Shown: positions 9,754 to 20,929, counted from the first letter of the stretch. The stretch: DNA of 64,000 nt from Cristatella mucedo (GCA_009760855.2 WPIO01000162.1:629501-693500); one strand, 5' to 3'. The notes: generated by a model not told the origin, from the sequence alone. Made by a program: numbers and translations.

Positions 9754-12700
9754 CTGCAAATCGGACGAGCATTGAACAGCTGCAATCAGCCCAACATCAA
9801 GCCGATGAATGACAGCACAGCCACAACCAGCATACAACTACAGCAACTCTGCCCTAGCATATATGTCCCTCTTTCAAGGGTTGATCACAGATCACAGGAT
9901 GTTGGTCGCGAATCACAGGAATGGCCCCACGGATCCCAGCTGAAGTTTACCACCTACAGGCAACTGAATGACGAATTTTGCCAGCATAGCAGCACGATGC
10001 TAAATGCAGGCTAAATGCTGCTAGCAGCAGCAGCAGCCAGGCAGACGACTGTCTAAATTAAAAACCGACAGCATGCTGCGAATTCAAGATCAGGTACACA
10101 CCACTGGCAATGACTAACAGACCTATAGTCATACAGCAAGCACGGTTATGATTGGGCCCAGGGTTTAGGGGTTAGGCTGCTTGCCTTTGACCGACCGAGG
10201 TGGTGGGCTCAAGCCACGGGGCATGTGTGAAACGCCTAGGTAGCGAGATTCAGTTCTCTTAGGATGCTATACAGACCAATTACATTTTGCATACATGGTC
10301 GCGCTACCAGCTAGGACAAGGGCTTGTTAGCCGGATTTGCCGCCAATAACACTATGCATGGCACTGCAAATCCATAAACAGCTGGGAATGTCACATTACT
10401 GCAGCAATTAAAGCTAGCAGAGCCATGAAGCAGTGGTAAGGATAAAGCAAGCAGCAGTGGGTATCGTTACGCACCACGGGTTATTGACATATATCAGCCC
10501 AATACAATCACTGACAGCAGCAATGCAGAACATACCTGCAACAAGCTTCCTAAGATGAGAATCAACAGTACGGAAAATAACCTGCAAGTAGAACAGAGTG
10601 AATGTCAGTAGTTCGAGGCAGGAAACTGGAGAGCAGCAGCATTTCAACGTTTCGTTTCTGCGGACGCACACCGACGTCAATGTTTTGTCACTCAGTTCAA
10701 TAATTTCCTTACTCTGGCAGATCTAACTGACCTACTAACAACTGATGCTTACCTAACATCGCTTGAAGACCACACCTTCATTTCCAATGCACCAGCAGCC
10801 CAGAACTCTCTGCCGACCAACACCACAATAGCCCCTGACTTGCAGTAATAGACAGCTGATCAAACAGCCTCATTTATGTTGCTGCAGAAGAGCTTTAACG
10901 GCTATCATCACAGGTTGCAGGAGGGCAACAAAGGGTAGCTTTGATGAAGGACTCAAACCCAAAACGTGGGTCGCAAAGTTCGAGCATCTAACTTACTGGG
11001 CGACATTACACGTGATACTAAAAACCCACCTGTTCTGTCATACTATTCGATCTGCACATGTAAACGTGTGACATGAATAGGCAGGCTAGGATTGCTCACG
11101 CTACAATCACCAGTCACCTCCCAGGCTATTGCTTTAAGCCTGTATCCGGAGCTTTGATCTCTTTGTGAACTAAACAGTGCTTTATTATTATTACAATAAA
11201 AATCGCTACCGAAAAGCAAGACACATTGTCTTTAAAGCCAAAGATACGCCACAAGGCTGTGGTAGAGCAGTTCAAATCTACCGATTGCTTCATACCAGTG
11301 CACATTCTACATTTAACATGTGCACATCTCTACTGCTGCTAATGCTGCTGCTGCTGGAGGAGGAGGCATCTGCTGCTGCAGTCGCTCAGGCAGCTGCTAG
11401 CTGCTACATGCACCATTCAAGCAGCTAGCAGTGGCATGCTGTTTCCTGCAGCAGGATGTGGATAACAATAACAAAAAATTTGCATGACCTAAGAGAACTT
11501 AATCTCTTTAGAGGCACTTTACATATGCTGTAAGGGATCACGACCACATGGTTTGTGGCAACATCTACAGTGTCAGCAAGCATAAACACTGTCATGTAAT
11601 GTAGTGTACCTCCATCTGTAACTCCACAAAGCCATAAAGACTATGTAGGTTCTACAGCTAGCCATGGCATCCGATCCCTATCCAAGATTAGGAGCTGTCG
11701 TCCTCGGTGGCTTGTAAAAAATGTAACTAGCTCCTTAGTTCTGTCTCGGCTCGATTATTGTAATTCCTTTTTGGCTGGGCTGCCAAAGAAAGCAACTAGG
11801 CCACTGCAGCTGACTATGAATATGGCTGCAAGGCTGGTATTCAAGTCCCAGAGGTTTGAGCACATGTCTCCTTTTCTGAATGAGCTAGGATGAATGCCGG
11901 TTGAGCAAAGGATACGGAGCAAAGTTCTTACGCTGACCCACAAGGCCCGCCACGGCTTGGCTCCTTCGTACCTAGCCGAACTGCTGCACCAGTTTCAGCC
12001 TGTTCATGCCCTCAGGTCCTGTGTGGACAATAAATTCGCTGTTCCGTTCCACAGCTTAAAGACAGTTGGCGACGGAAGCTTTAGCTCTGCAGATCCTAGA
12101 CTGTGGAACTCGCTTCCACAATTCTTACGCAACGATAATTACTCTCCTGCTGCCGACTATGGCTCATCCTTTTCAGCGGTCCTGAACTGCTACTTCCATG
12201 CTACTCACTACCTCAACTGCTCTCCTGACTTAGCTATGCTTCCCACTGTATCTTTGTTGCTTAAGACGAAGTCTGTTGGCTACCGAATGCGTACCGAAAG
12301 CCGCTTAGGCTGTGAGTGCGCTACACAAAACTCTCCTGCTTAACACCCACATGGTCTTTATGACTTTGTGGAGTTACAGACAGAGATACATCCATCCTAT
12401 TCAATAGGTCTGAATCACTTTTCCCAGAAGTTCAGTATAATAAATAGAGAGAATCGCACGGGACTTGAGGAAAAGCGGCGTGGTATGATGCCTGACATGG
12501 TGGATGAGTAATTTAATTCAATGCAATGTATCTCTGTCTGTAACTCCACAAAGACCATGTGGGTATTAAGCAGGAGAGCTTTGTGTAGCGCACTCACAGC
12601 CTAAGCGGCTTTCGGTACTCATTCGGTAGCCAACAGAAATCGTCTCACGAAACAAAGAGAAAGTGGGAAGCATGGCAGAGTCGGGAGAGCAGTTGAAGTA

Positions 12701-15700
12701 GTGAGTAGCATGGAAGTAGCAGCTCAGGACCGCTGAAAAGGTTGAGCCATAGTCGGCAGCAGGTGAGTAATTGTCGTTGCGTAAGAATTGTGGGAGCGAG
12801 TTCCACAGTCTAGGACCTGCAGAGCTAAAGCTTCCATCGCCAACGGTCTTTAAGCTGAGGAACGGAACAGCGAATTTATTGTCCACACAGGACCTGAGGG
12901 CACGAACAGGCTGAAACTGATGTAGCAGTTCAGCTAGGTACGAAGGAGCCAAGCCGTGGCAGGCCTTGTGGGTCAGCGTAAGAACTTTACATTTACTTTG
13001 TACAATTTACCAAGTACCCAGTAGTTGCTGTGAAAAGCAGGTGAGTTTGGCTTCTTTTTAAATATCGTCAAGTCAGGGGATGACGTGACATCAGTCGGGA
13101 GTAAGTGCCAGGCTTTGAGAGCATATGCCTTGGCCTCGGAAGTGGACAGAGCTCGGTCACGTGCGGAGCTGCCACGATCAGCAGTGTGCAGACAAGCAGG
13201 CCCCCCCCCCATCATTCGCAATGCATCAGGCAGGCAGCGACAAGGTGCTGCTGTTAATGGGGAGAAGTGTCAAGCCCTGTCCTTCCGACGGCGGGCACTA
13301 CATACTACGAGGGCCGGTTCAAGGGAGGGCAGAGGGCAGGGAGCAGAAGGGGGCTCCCCCCCCCACCACAGCTCGAGCTGCTTACCCGGCTCCCCAGGAG
13401 CTGAAGTCTCGCTTGCTCTGCAGCGTGTACGCGGCCAAAGCCACGGTGACGGCGCAGGTCAAGGCAAATGCAGTCACGACCGACGTGACGCTATACTGAG
13501 TGACTACAACGACAAGAGAGCGTGTGCACACGCGACGTGAGGACGGCAAACAGCAGCGAACGTCATGCCGCAGATGAAGACAAGAGCGCAGCTGCCAGCA
13601 AGAAGTCAGCCAAAGAGACCACAGCTGAGCTGCCGACAGCAAAGCCGACAAATCGAATGCTGCCACTTAACGCCGTTCGTCATGCTTTGGGCAAAGAAAA
13701 ACAAATTCGGCGAGTAGCCAAAAAAGAGGGAATGGACTGGGTTTTCTGCTGGGGGGAGCGAGGTAACTCTGGCTGGCCTCGAGTGTCGAGGCCTTCACAC
13801 CCTCGACACCAAACGTGCCCTTCGACTACTTTGCTCAACGGAGGGAGGGGGTGTCTCATAAGGACCGAAAGCCACATCAAGTCCGCTAATTAGCGGTCTT
13901 GTGGAGTGAATAGTTTACCCCCCCCCCCACCCCCACCCCCACCTCCACCCCACTCCCCCAGGATAAAGCCATCTGCCAGGATAGCTGAGATGTAGGTAGC
14001 CAGAGCTCGGCATGGAAGATGCACGATAGATACCCTTAGCTGAAGTCAAAGCTCTTCGAGTGCAGCCCCAGCCAGACTGTGTGCTTCAGCAAAAACAGCC
14101 CGCACAGCGTGGTACGACTCGATCTTCCGTTCAAGACGAAAGAACTCACTAGCTCTTGGGCCGATGTATGCCACCTTTTTGTGTGCAGACCAGACGGAAT
14201 TTGCAAAATTTGGAACTCTCGGGAAAAATGGCAAGCGAAGTGTCGAAGCGCACAAGTTAGCAGAGGTCTCTCCCCCGGTGAGAAAAAGCTCCCGACTCAA
14301 ATTAAAGCGGCCGGTGGCATCGAGGAGCACAAAAGCTGACAGGGCCGCTGCCGCTACGAGCGCAGAGATCGGCGGAGAGCGAGCGAGTGAGCACCCACCT
14401 GCAACTCCTACCATGTAGGCTTCTGCGAGCGTCTGCAACGACCCAGCAGGGCAGCATGTGATGCCAGCAGCGTGGCCGCAGGCACAGGAGCATGTGCCAA
14501 AGACAAATGCACACACGCAAAGCATGTGTGCTGTCAATAATTACTGCACACACAAGAGCTCGGCAGAGGCAGAGGCCTGCACGCTTTGTCAGCTGCAACT
14601 GGCTCTCTTCTTGCCTAGGGTGTGGCACCCCCAGTCGAGTGCTAGTGTGGGCGTGTCATCGCCATCATGTGGTTCCACCCTCCCCCCCCCAGCCGACGTT
14701 CCTTCAGCCCACCGGGCAGGCTCCTTGCCGGCCAATACACTTTCTGATTGTGCTGTGACCTGCATGCAGGTTATCCACTCTCTTCTCTCTTATAACCACG
14801 TGCTCCGGAGCAGCACACATGACGGCCACTACACCAGTATGTACGCTGGTTTGCTTGCATTGCAGGCTTGCATTGCTCTCGTATGATACGATGCAGCCGT
14901 CGTCGACAACGTAACAACTCACTTCTGGGGGCTTTGCTCTTCGTCGTGCCTCCATAGCTCGACCACGAGCCCCTACACTAAAGCCATTAACGTGAAAGCA
15001 AACCACGGCCAAGTAGCAGATGGTCATCGAACAGGGTCGAGGTCGTCGACCCAGTTCGAAAGGTGCTGGTAACAGTCTTTTGGCAGCTAGCTGCACCTTC
15101 CATCGAACCAACCCAACCGACCCACTGTGAAGTGCCCAAATTATCTCCAACGAATGACATATTGCTCGGCAGGTTAATTTCATGTTTATTTAATATCAGC
15201 TGAACAGCTGAACTGCTACATCAGTTTCAGCCTGTTCGCACCCTCAGGTCCTGTGTGGACGATAAATTAGCTGTCCCATTCCTCCGCTTAAAGACAGTTG
15301 GCGACAGAAGCTTTAGCTCTGCAGGTCCTAGACTGTGGAACTCGCTTCCACAATTCTTACGCAACGACATCTACTCTCCAACTGCCGACTATGGCACATC
15401 TTTTTCAGCGATCCTGAACTGCTACTTCTATGCTACTCACTACCTCAACTGCTCTCCTGACTCTGCTATGCTTCCCACTTTCTCTTTGCTGCGTGAGACA
15501 AAGTCTGTTGGCTACCGAATGCGTACCGAAAGCTGCTTAGGCTGTGAGTGCGCTACACAAAACTCTCCTGCATAACACCCACATGGTCTTTATGACTTTG
15601 TGGAGTTACAGACAGAGATACATTACATTTAAAGAATTATTAATGAGAACAATAATAATACAGTTGATAAAGCGCCCTCAGAGAACTCAATCTCTTTCTA

Positions 15701-18700
15701 GGCGCTTTACATTTGCTGCAAAGGGAACCGCAATTGAATGGTGAGTAATATCATGCTTGATAAGCAACATGAATAACATGGTTAGGGTTACTTGCACAGG
15801 GTCAGCATGCAAGTGCGGTTAGTGGAAGCATGCACAGTGTTAGTATGCACAAAGCACATGAAGGACAAATCACAGGGATCCACTAAATGCTGTCCTAAAT
15901 GGGTATGTTTTAAGATCTTTTTGAATGCGGTAAGTCAGGGGATTTTGTGAGGAAAGTCGGAAGGGAGACTTTGGGAGCATACAAACTAAATGCACGGTCT
16001 CCAAAGGATTTAAGGTTTGTACGAGGCATCTGTAAACTGTTGGATTCCGAAAAGCAGGTGGTACGATGCTTGGCCTGGTGGGGGAGTAGATCTGAGAGAT
16101 AGGCTGGAGCCAAAGAATGAAGTGACCTAAAAGTGAGTGACAAAACCTTGAAGTCGATCCGTTGCTTGACTGGTAGCAAGTGCAGGTCGGCGAGAAGTGG
16201 TGTGATGTGGAAACTGGGACCCTCACGACAGACAAGCCTAGCTGCAAAGTTAATGGTGCGCCAAGGCTTCAATGAGAGCTTGGTAGAAATTCCCGAGACA
16301 CAAAAGATCGCTTGATTGGAAGACTCTTGCCAGTCCATGCCATGCCTCATATTAGCTCAACCCGACCATCGAACTGACATTTGATGAGACAGAGTGAAAT
16401 GCCCAACCATTCAGGTTGAGCTTATGCTATTTCAGGCATGACAGACTGGCCATTTAGGAGTAGGAATCTAAGTACTAGCTGATAAACGTCCCTCTGTAAC
16501 TCTGCAAAGCAACAAAGACTAGACGGTTGTTAGGCAGGACTTTTATTATTTAATTCACTCACAGCCGAAACGGCTTTTGGTGGCTGCCATAACTCCCACT
16601 AAAGGGAACACTTCTGGTGATCGGAACTTCAGTTCATGTGCACTGAAAGTCTAGAAATAACTCGGGACTTAAGTAAACGTCTGCACTGACTTGCATCCTT
16701 TCGGTCTCAGCTAGATACCTGCCTGTTCTGCTTAGCTACGTCTGCATCACCCCAAGACTTGACTTTTCTCCAGTGCGCTTTGCATGCTTAACTTAACTGC
16801 ATAGGATTCAGGACATGGTGCAAACAAGGGTCTTACTAATCGGTGGCCCTGAGGATCTTCTTGCATGCTTTTTCTACACAGAATAGCTTGCTTGTCATTA
16901 ACTCTTGCCTATGGCTCTCGTGCAGTGAGTTTTAAAGCATTCGGATCCAGATTCATGTTCTCATATGGCGCTTTAACAAGCGCAATATAAAAACTATATA
17001 ATATATTAGCTGCTTTAACAGCCTCATTTGTATAGTGGCAGTAAAGCCTTAACGCTATCACCACCGCTCGCAGGGGGCAATGAAGGATCGCTCCCTGCAG
17101 GATTCGAACACACGACCTCGGTCGTGAAGATCGAGCACCTTGCCTGCTGGGCTAGGCCTAGTAAGACCTGAGGTCATGAATGGGTTGAAACTTGACTCAG
17201 CAGTTCAGCTAGGTATGAAGGGGCAAAGCCTTGGTCGGCCATGTGGGTCAAATTAAGAACTTTCTCACAATCCATAGCAGCTTCTGCAGTAAAGGAGACA
17301 CACAACTGCAGGCCCTATTGGATTAGCTGGCTACCGTTGCAGCCGTATCGATCACCAGCTGCTAAAGGCTTTTTTGTGACCTTTTTTTCCGTAGCCCAAG
17401 TCAAAACTGACTGGCAGTAGTCAAGCCTAGACAGGACCAGGAAGCGAGTAAGATCTTCAGTCAGCCACAGGGCTCTAGGCGGTCCCTACGCTTATGCATG
17501 GATCGAACGTGATGAGCATGTTGCAGAAGCTTCAGGAAGAAGCTTCTGAATCAAACCTTTCAACGTAAGGCAGTCATCAATGTGCACACCTACATTATGA
17601 GCACGTGATGACGGTCAATCTACAGCAGAAAGGCAGTCATCAATGTGCACACCTACATTATGAGCACGTGATGACGGTCAATCTACAGCAGCCCAAATTG
17701 GAAGAGCCAAATCTCTAAGGCCAATACGTACACTGAGTGCGTCCGATGAATAGAAACTTGGTTTGTATCCTCGGCTAGCTTAAGGAAATTGAAATAAATC
17801 CAGGATCGAATGCCTGTAAGGCAGGCGTTCAGTTCATCTGCCGCTGCAGCTGATTTGGGTGAGGCTGACAGCTGCAAATGCTTAGCTAAGAGCATCACCA
17901 CAGCTGCTCAACACACACTCCTAGCTGAGGAACAGAGCAACAGGAGGCCTGAGGTTCCATCTAATCATGGCCGCATGGCTGCGGGGGCTCAGCATACGTG
18001 CTGCCCGACTGCCATGCCACGGCAGCAGCAGTGCAAGCAAATGACAGCAAGCAAGGAATGTGGGATCCTGGCAGCAGAGGCCCACTTGGATTATCGCTAC
18101 ATTCGTTCTTTGACATGACAGCTAGTGTTCAAGAGCTCAGGAGGGGAGAAGAGGTTCCGCACATCCAAACGCCAATGACACTAGTCGGCTTAAAAAATTC
18201 AAATGCTGTCCTAATACTTAAAACGCTTAGTTGGTAACATCTACTGACTGCTCCCTGCCAATAGGGCATTGTGCTTACACCAGGGCACTGCCTCAGCCAA
18301 CGGCTCTACAAACATTTGGCAGCCAACTGTGCTGTATGTCCCAGCTGAGACGACGATGGAGACGACTTCTCATGGGAAACCGAAGGTTAGTAAATAAAAG
18401 GATCGATCACGGACTCCATGTTTCCGACTACAGCTAAGAGCACGACAGAGAGCAGCTAGACGTAGTGCCAGATGCCTCGTCGTGATCTCTTACGACTGAA
18501 GTAAAACTCGAGCCGTCAAAAAAACAGAATGCGCAATTGTGCAGTTAACTGACGACAGAAGCATCACTGTGGCAGGCTGCCGATGAATTTGCAGATCGCA
18601 GACGGCTGTGTCAGTGCACTAGCAAGTCAAAGCTGGCAGACGATAATTTAACAAGCAGAGTTTTACTTACGAAGAGCCCAAGAAGCACGAAGTTGGTTGG

Positions 18701-19238
18701 TGTCTCTCTTGACTTGAAGTGAAGCGCGACGATCAGAACTAACGTGAGGACGATAGATGTCATCATCATCCAAGGGCTGTAAGATAAAAACCATGCCGAC
18801 GCCCAGTCAAAACAATGCTAGCAAGCATTACGCGTGACGACGGCAGACAGCTAACCTCTGCTCACTCTTAGGAATACCTGCTCTTCACATAGTTACTAGC
18901 GGTCTCCGACATCATGAGCGCAGCACTGACTACAGCAGTCAGTGCCAACTGTGCAGTGACGATGCCGAATACTTTTCTTAGGAAGCCTAAAAAAAACAAA
19001 AACGCCTATAAACAACCGGTCCAAACATGCGAACAATCCTATGTGCATGCGAATTCCATCAAATAGGCTAATATTCGCAGCTCATATTCTCGAGGTACTG
19101 TGCGTACCAATACTGTGTACCTGAGGCTGCAAGCTTCAGCACGAAAGCAGCAGCAGTCTAGCTGGGCTTACCCAGGCGAATATAGATGTGCGAACTTGCG
19201 ACGTTTGACCCGTACATAAAGTCATCCTCTATCGACAT
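9553..19238 (-). CDS. TMBIM4: TMBIM4 / Lifeguard-4-like gene, seven coding exons
   Basis: A Bax-inhibitor-1/TMBIM family membrane protein. Human TMBIM4 sits in the Golgi/ER and modulates calcium release and apoptosis. Coding exons in order: 19238-19172, 18986-18878, 18776-18671, 14432-14399, 13503-13386, 10581-10536, 9753-9553. Their lengths (67, 109, 106, 34, 118, 46, 201) sum to 681 nt, which is 226 residues plus stop; human TMBIM4 has 238. All junctions are GT-AG and in phase. The product starts MSIEDDFMYGSNVASS (human: SIEDDFNYGSSVASA), continues with FLRKV, carries YTLQSKRDFSSWGAG (human YTLQSKKDFSKFGAG), and ends with SLYLDIINLFLHLLR, identical to human except the last few residues. About seven hydrophobic segments are expected. 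The Asp of IVYD and the LYLDIINLFL motif, both family hallmarks, are present. Introns are repeat-filled. Homology and exon structure are near certain; function is by homology. Confidence 0.95.
9754..10535 (-). other. TMBIM4 intron 6
   Basis: Contains one SINE-1 copy (10150-10280) and a CAG-rich patch near 10020-10040. Nothing else was recognised. Confidence 0.7.
10150..10280 (+). mobile_element. SINE-1 copy
   Basis: Box-A-like ttaggggttaggctgcttgc, box B ggctcaagccac, and the tail gaaacgcctaggtagcgaga with ttctcttaggatgctat. Diverged, and opposite to the host gene. Confidence 0.75.
10536..10581 (-). CDS. TMBIM4: TMBIM4 exon 6
   Basis: A 46-nt exon between ttctacttgcag and gttgcag|gtatgt. 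Its first base completes the Gly codon of GAG. It then encodes LFSVLLILILGSLLQ, aligned without gap to human LFALLWILCLSGFLK. Only this frame keeps both junctions in phase. Confidence 0.92.
10848..11007 (-). mobile_element. SINE-2 copy, diverged
   Basis: Plus-strand landmarks: cagctgatcaaacagcctca (element end), agaagagctttaacggctat, a degenerate hairpin region, and gactcaaacccaaaacgtgg (box-B region). Confidence 0.65.
11455..11545 (-). mobile_element. LINE-A/SINE-1 type tail fragment
   Basis: Complement of the shared tail: aataacaaaaaatttgcatg, then ctaagagaacttaatctctt and ggcacttt. It is too short to tell which parent family it came from. Confidence 0.55.
11645..12395 (+). mobile_element. 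LINE-B copy, 3' half
   Basis: Encodes, with interruptions, the LINE-B C-terminal region: LDYCNSFLAGLPKK, MAARLVFKSQRFEH, a stop within the LGWLPVEQR block (tga at about 11891), HGLAPSYLAELLHQFQPV, LWNSLPQFLRND, and the end CATQNSPA followed by TAA. The conserved 3' UTR follows (cacccacatggtctttatga … gtggagttacagac). It lies in TMBIM4 intron 5, opposite to the host gene. Confidence 0.92.
12396..12470 (-). mobile_element. LINE-B internal fragment (RT region), inverted
   Basis: Matches the LINE-B RT segment also seen at 23245-23315 (aatcacttttcccagaag-like). It joins the 3' end of the plus copy directly in the opposite orientation, so it is not part of that copy's normal order. Confidence 0.6.
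12518..12990 (-). mobile_element. LINE-B copy, 3' end
   Basis: Minus strand encodes APSYLAELLHQFQPVRALR, the LWNSLPQFLRND block and the same CATQSSPA end. Its left end has the LINE-B 3' UTR preceded by aatgcaatgtatctc, a remnant of the (ACATT)n tail. It forms an inverted repeat with 11894-12390. Confidence 0.92.
13022..13200 (-). mobile_element. Diverged LINE-A C-terminal fragment
   Basis: Complement reads a TSSPDLTIFKKK-like stretch and an upstream WHLLPTDV-like remnant of WNSLPT. It joins the LINE-B copy on its left. Confidence 0.6.
13386..13503 (-). CDS. TMBIM4: TMBIM4 exon 5
   Basis: 118 nt. It enters in phase 1 at acceptor gttgtag|tcactc and leaves by gccgg|gtaagc with two bases of the GAG glycine. 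It encodes VTQYSVTSVVTAFALT and the family segment YTLQSKRDFSSWGA. A second acceptor, cactcag|tat (start 13495), has a slightly better consensus but would break phase with exon 4, so 13503 was chosen. Confidence 0.9.
13504..14398 (-). other. TMBIM4 intron 4
   Basis: GC-rich for the region, with an imperfect C-rich run on plus at 13918-13960 (ccccccccac units). No repeat family was recognised. Confidence 0.55.
14399..14432 (-). CDS. TMBIM4: TMBIM4 exon 4 (34 nt)
   Basis: A very short exon between gtcgttgcag and gttgcag|gtgggt. It encodes TLAEAYMVGVA plus one base, aligned to human TLLEALTVAVV without gap. Phase 0 in, phase 1 out. The donor GTGGGT is acceptable but not the strongest form. Without this exon the protein would lose 11 residues and go out of frame. 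Confidence 0.88.
15190..15632 (+). mobile_element. LINE-B 3' end copy
   Basis: Encodes from QFQPVRTLRSCVDDK-like through LWNSLPQFLRND to the CATQNSPA stop, then the LINE-B 3' UTR and one acattacatt unit. The encoded frame is open over its 106 codons, so it is comparatively little decayed. Confidence 0.93.
15640..16245 (-). mobile_element. LINE-A 3' copy
   Basis: Tail-to-tail with the LINE-B copy on its left. It starts with aataataat, then the LINE-A tail complement (tctttctaggcgctttac) and the ORF end, frameshifted. LINE-A similarity stops near 16243, where the truncation point lies. Confidence 0.92.
16485..16600 (-). mobile_element. LINE-B tail fragment
   Basis: Complement of the 3' UTR (ctctgtaactctgcaaagca) and the end of the ORF (cacagccgaaacggctttt). 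Only about 100 bp. Confidence 0.75.
17008..17157 (-). mobile_element. SINE-2 copy
   Basis: Plus-strand landmarks: ttaacagcctcatttgtata, gctatcaccaccgctcgcag (hairpin arm), and box-B complement ggattcgaacacacgacctc. Confidence 0.85.
17158..17900 (-). mobile_element. Diverged LINE-B copy
   Basis: The plus strand follows the order of other minus LINE-B copies: the complement of the QFQPV region, AELL (cagcagttcagctaggta-like), and then LDYCQS- and SLSKIR-like regions up to the complement of the LNACL block. It has many indels and contains a 63-bp tandem duplication. Confidence 0.8.
17567..17692. repeat. 63-bp tandem duplication inside LINE-B
   Basis: Two adjacent copies starting aaggcagtcatcaatgtgca at 17567 and 17630. 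They appear identical over at least 62 bases. Confidence 0.97.
18671..18776 (-). CDS. TMBIM4: TMBIM4 exon 3
   Basis: 106 nt between atcttacag and ctcttc|gtaagt. Its first base completes a Ser codon. It encodes PWMMMTSIVLTLVLIVAL, a membrane helix, then the loop HFKSRETPTNF and VLLGLF, matching human PALILLFALG… and YPLNLYLLFGF in position. Confidence 0.93.
18878..18986 (-). CDS. TMBIM4: TMBIM4 exon 2
   Basis: 109 nt between tttttttag and agcag|gtattc. It encodes FLRKVFGIVTAQLALTAVVS, matching human [20 protein letters not shown], then NYVKS. It contains the first membrane helix. Confidence 0.94.
19172..19238 (-). CDS. TMBIM4: TMBIM4 exon 1 (start codon)
   Basis: ATG at 19236-19238, 22 codons plus one base, donor ctgg|gtaagc. 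It encodes MSIEDDFMYGSNVASS and HIYIRL. The start is chosen because the family's SIEDDFNYGSSVAS motif begins at the same residue. The human N-terminus is about 11 residues longer, which may be genuine or mean an upstream start. Confidence 0.9.
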
Positions 19239-19769
19239 CTTATCGGATTCGCTTGTTTGCATCATTCCTTGCGCTGGGAGCCTACAAAGATCCGGTCAGG
19301 ACGGAGCAGGTCTGGTTCCATACGGCAAGGCAGGGAGCCAAAGAAGCACACTCCGACACATGTACGGGATGACTCGTGGTGCCAACTGCACGCATGGCAA
19401 CGGATAGAGGAAATAAGAAACGGCCGCGGCTGTAAAAGAATAAAGGAGGCTGCGACGTACTCTATTCAATGCGGAAGACGGATCGGAAGATCACACAGCA
19501 GCAAATACGCAACACTAATCGAAGAATAAACGGGTTCGCTGTACGGCAAACTCTGGTAGTTGTCACTAGAAGGTTTGTGCTCGGACAGCGGCTGCAGCAT
19601 AGACGAACAACAAGCGCAGGGCGTCTGCAATCTGTTCCAACTGCTTCACGTTTCTCACTTTTGGAAGGTTTGAGCGAGTGATAAATTCCTAGCCTCCTTG
19701 TAGTCTGCCGCACCGACAGCAAGCAAGAGACGGTCCGGAAACACCGGAACGTACAAGAGCAACCCCACT
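19239..19769. other. Upstream region of TMBIM4
   Basis: Should hold the TMBIM4 5' UTR and promoter. No TATA box or clear initiator can be assigned by eye. Confidence 0.35.
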
Positions 19770-19955
19770 ATCTAAACATGCATGCTGACCCTGTGCATGC
19801 AATTCCTAACCAAGTTACTCTTGTTTTTTATCGAGCATGATATTTCTAAACATTCAATCGTGCCTCCTTTTCAGAAAATGTGAAGAGCCTAGAAAGAGAT
19901 AGCGCTCTCTGAGTGTGCTATGTCAAATGCGTTACTATTGTTATTATTATTATAG
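19770..19955 (+). mobile_element. LINE-A 3' tail
   Basis: gcatgctgaccctgtgcatg, then taaccaag, then gaagagcctagaaagagata and the (ATT)n end. Diverged, with no ORF. Confidence 0.85.
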
Positions 19956-20791
19956 CTCTGTAATTGGGCTCGAAGCACGACGGCTCACGGCCGTTCTCTT
20001 CTACGCCCCGCGTTCCCACTGACCCTCCTGTGCAGGCAGTGACTTGCTCTCATAAAACCATTTCTCAATAAACCGGCATGGCCCATAAATCAGCTGCCGT
20101 AGCCGCCGGCCCATACGCTAATAGCATGGCATTGAAGCAATCACACTCTTGGCCACGTTTACCAGCACAGCTTATAAAAAGACGTTAAAGAGTGTACTTC
20201 CTATGTATTTAGAAAATCCACTGAACGATCCCTTACTTGTTTAGTAAGCAGATTAGCCCGACGCTAAGGTAGACTAATAAATAAGTAGCATGCAGATGTT
20301 GGCTTTGTTGAATTTTGCTTACTCTTGCATATGGGTTTAAATCGCCATTCTTTGACCCCAATCTGCAAAACGTTCTCAGACTGTGCATGCCGGTAGCCGT
20401 ACTCTGTTTTCTGTGGCATTATATTGGTTATGTACACGTTTGAGCATCAAGTGGCCCCTAGTTCAGTAGGTTTTCTACAATACTTTGTGTAATTTCTCAA
20501 AAATTCTGGAAGCTGTTAGCATGCTGAGTCGTGAAACTCGCGCTGGAGGCCTTTAGTTTTTATACTATAAAAAGCCTATAACTAACCATCTACTTACGAC
20601 TTCTTGTGACTAGAAATTTACAAAGCTTATATTACACCTAAAATCAAGTATGTGTTCTGTGATTTTTTTATTTTAAATGTGATTTCACCAATTTCGCATA
20701 TGTAGCTGCAATATTCACTCTCATTGATATTGAACATGGGAATTCTAGTACTTCAATCACTTAAAAATGCACTTGTTTATTACAGCATTAG
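19956..20791. other. Unassigned AT-rich DNA
   Basis: No repeat family, exon or long frame was recognised. Confidence 0.4.
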
Positions 20792-20844
20792 GTGGGTCTT
20801 TTCGATTGTGTGGGTCTTTTCGATTTAGGTGGGTCTTTTCGATT
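20792..20844. repeat. Three-unit short tandem repeat
   Basis: gtgggtcttttcgatt three times, spaced 18 and 19 bases apart. Confidence 0.95.
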
Positions 20845-20929
20845 CGTTCTTCGTGTGCACCTACCTGCTTACACCTATGCATACTGCTTGCGGATGTTGC
20901 AACTAGTTATTGGATACTTCTTTCAATAC

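Larger units (their letters stand above)
14433..18670 (-). other. TMBIM4 intron 3 (4.2 kb)
   Basis: Contains LINE-B, LINE-A and SINE-2 copies listed separately. 14440-15180 and 17900-18670 hold no recognised element. The open frame on minus at 14704-15183 was considered and rejected. Confidence 0.7.

Noticed and set aside
13386-13495. TMBIM4 exon 5 starting at the cactcag acceptor
   Set aside because: It breaks phase with exon 4 and drops three residues that align with human TMBIM4.
14704-15183. 159-codon frame on minus in TMBIM4 intron 3
   Set aside because: No recognisable domain, and the exons on both sides join without it.
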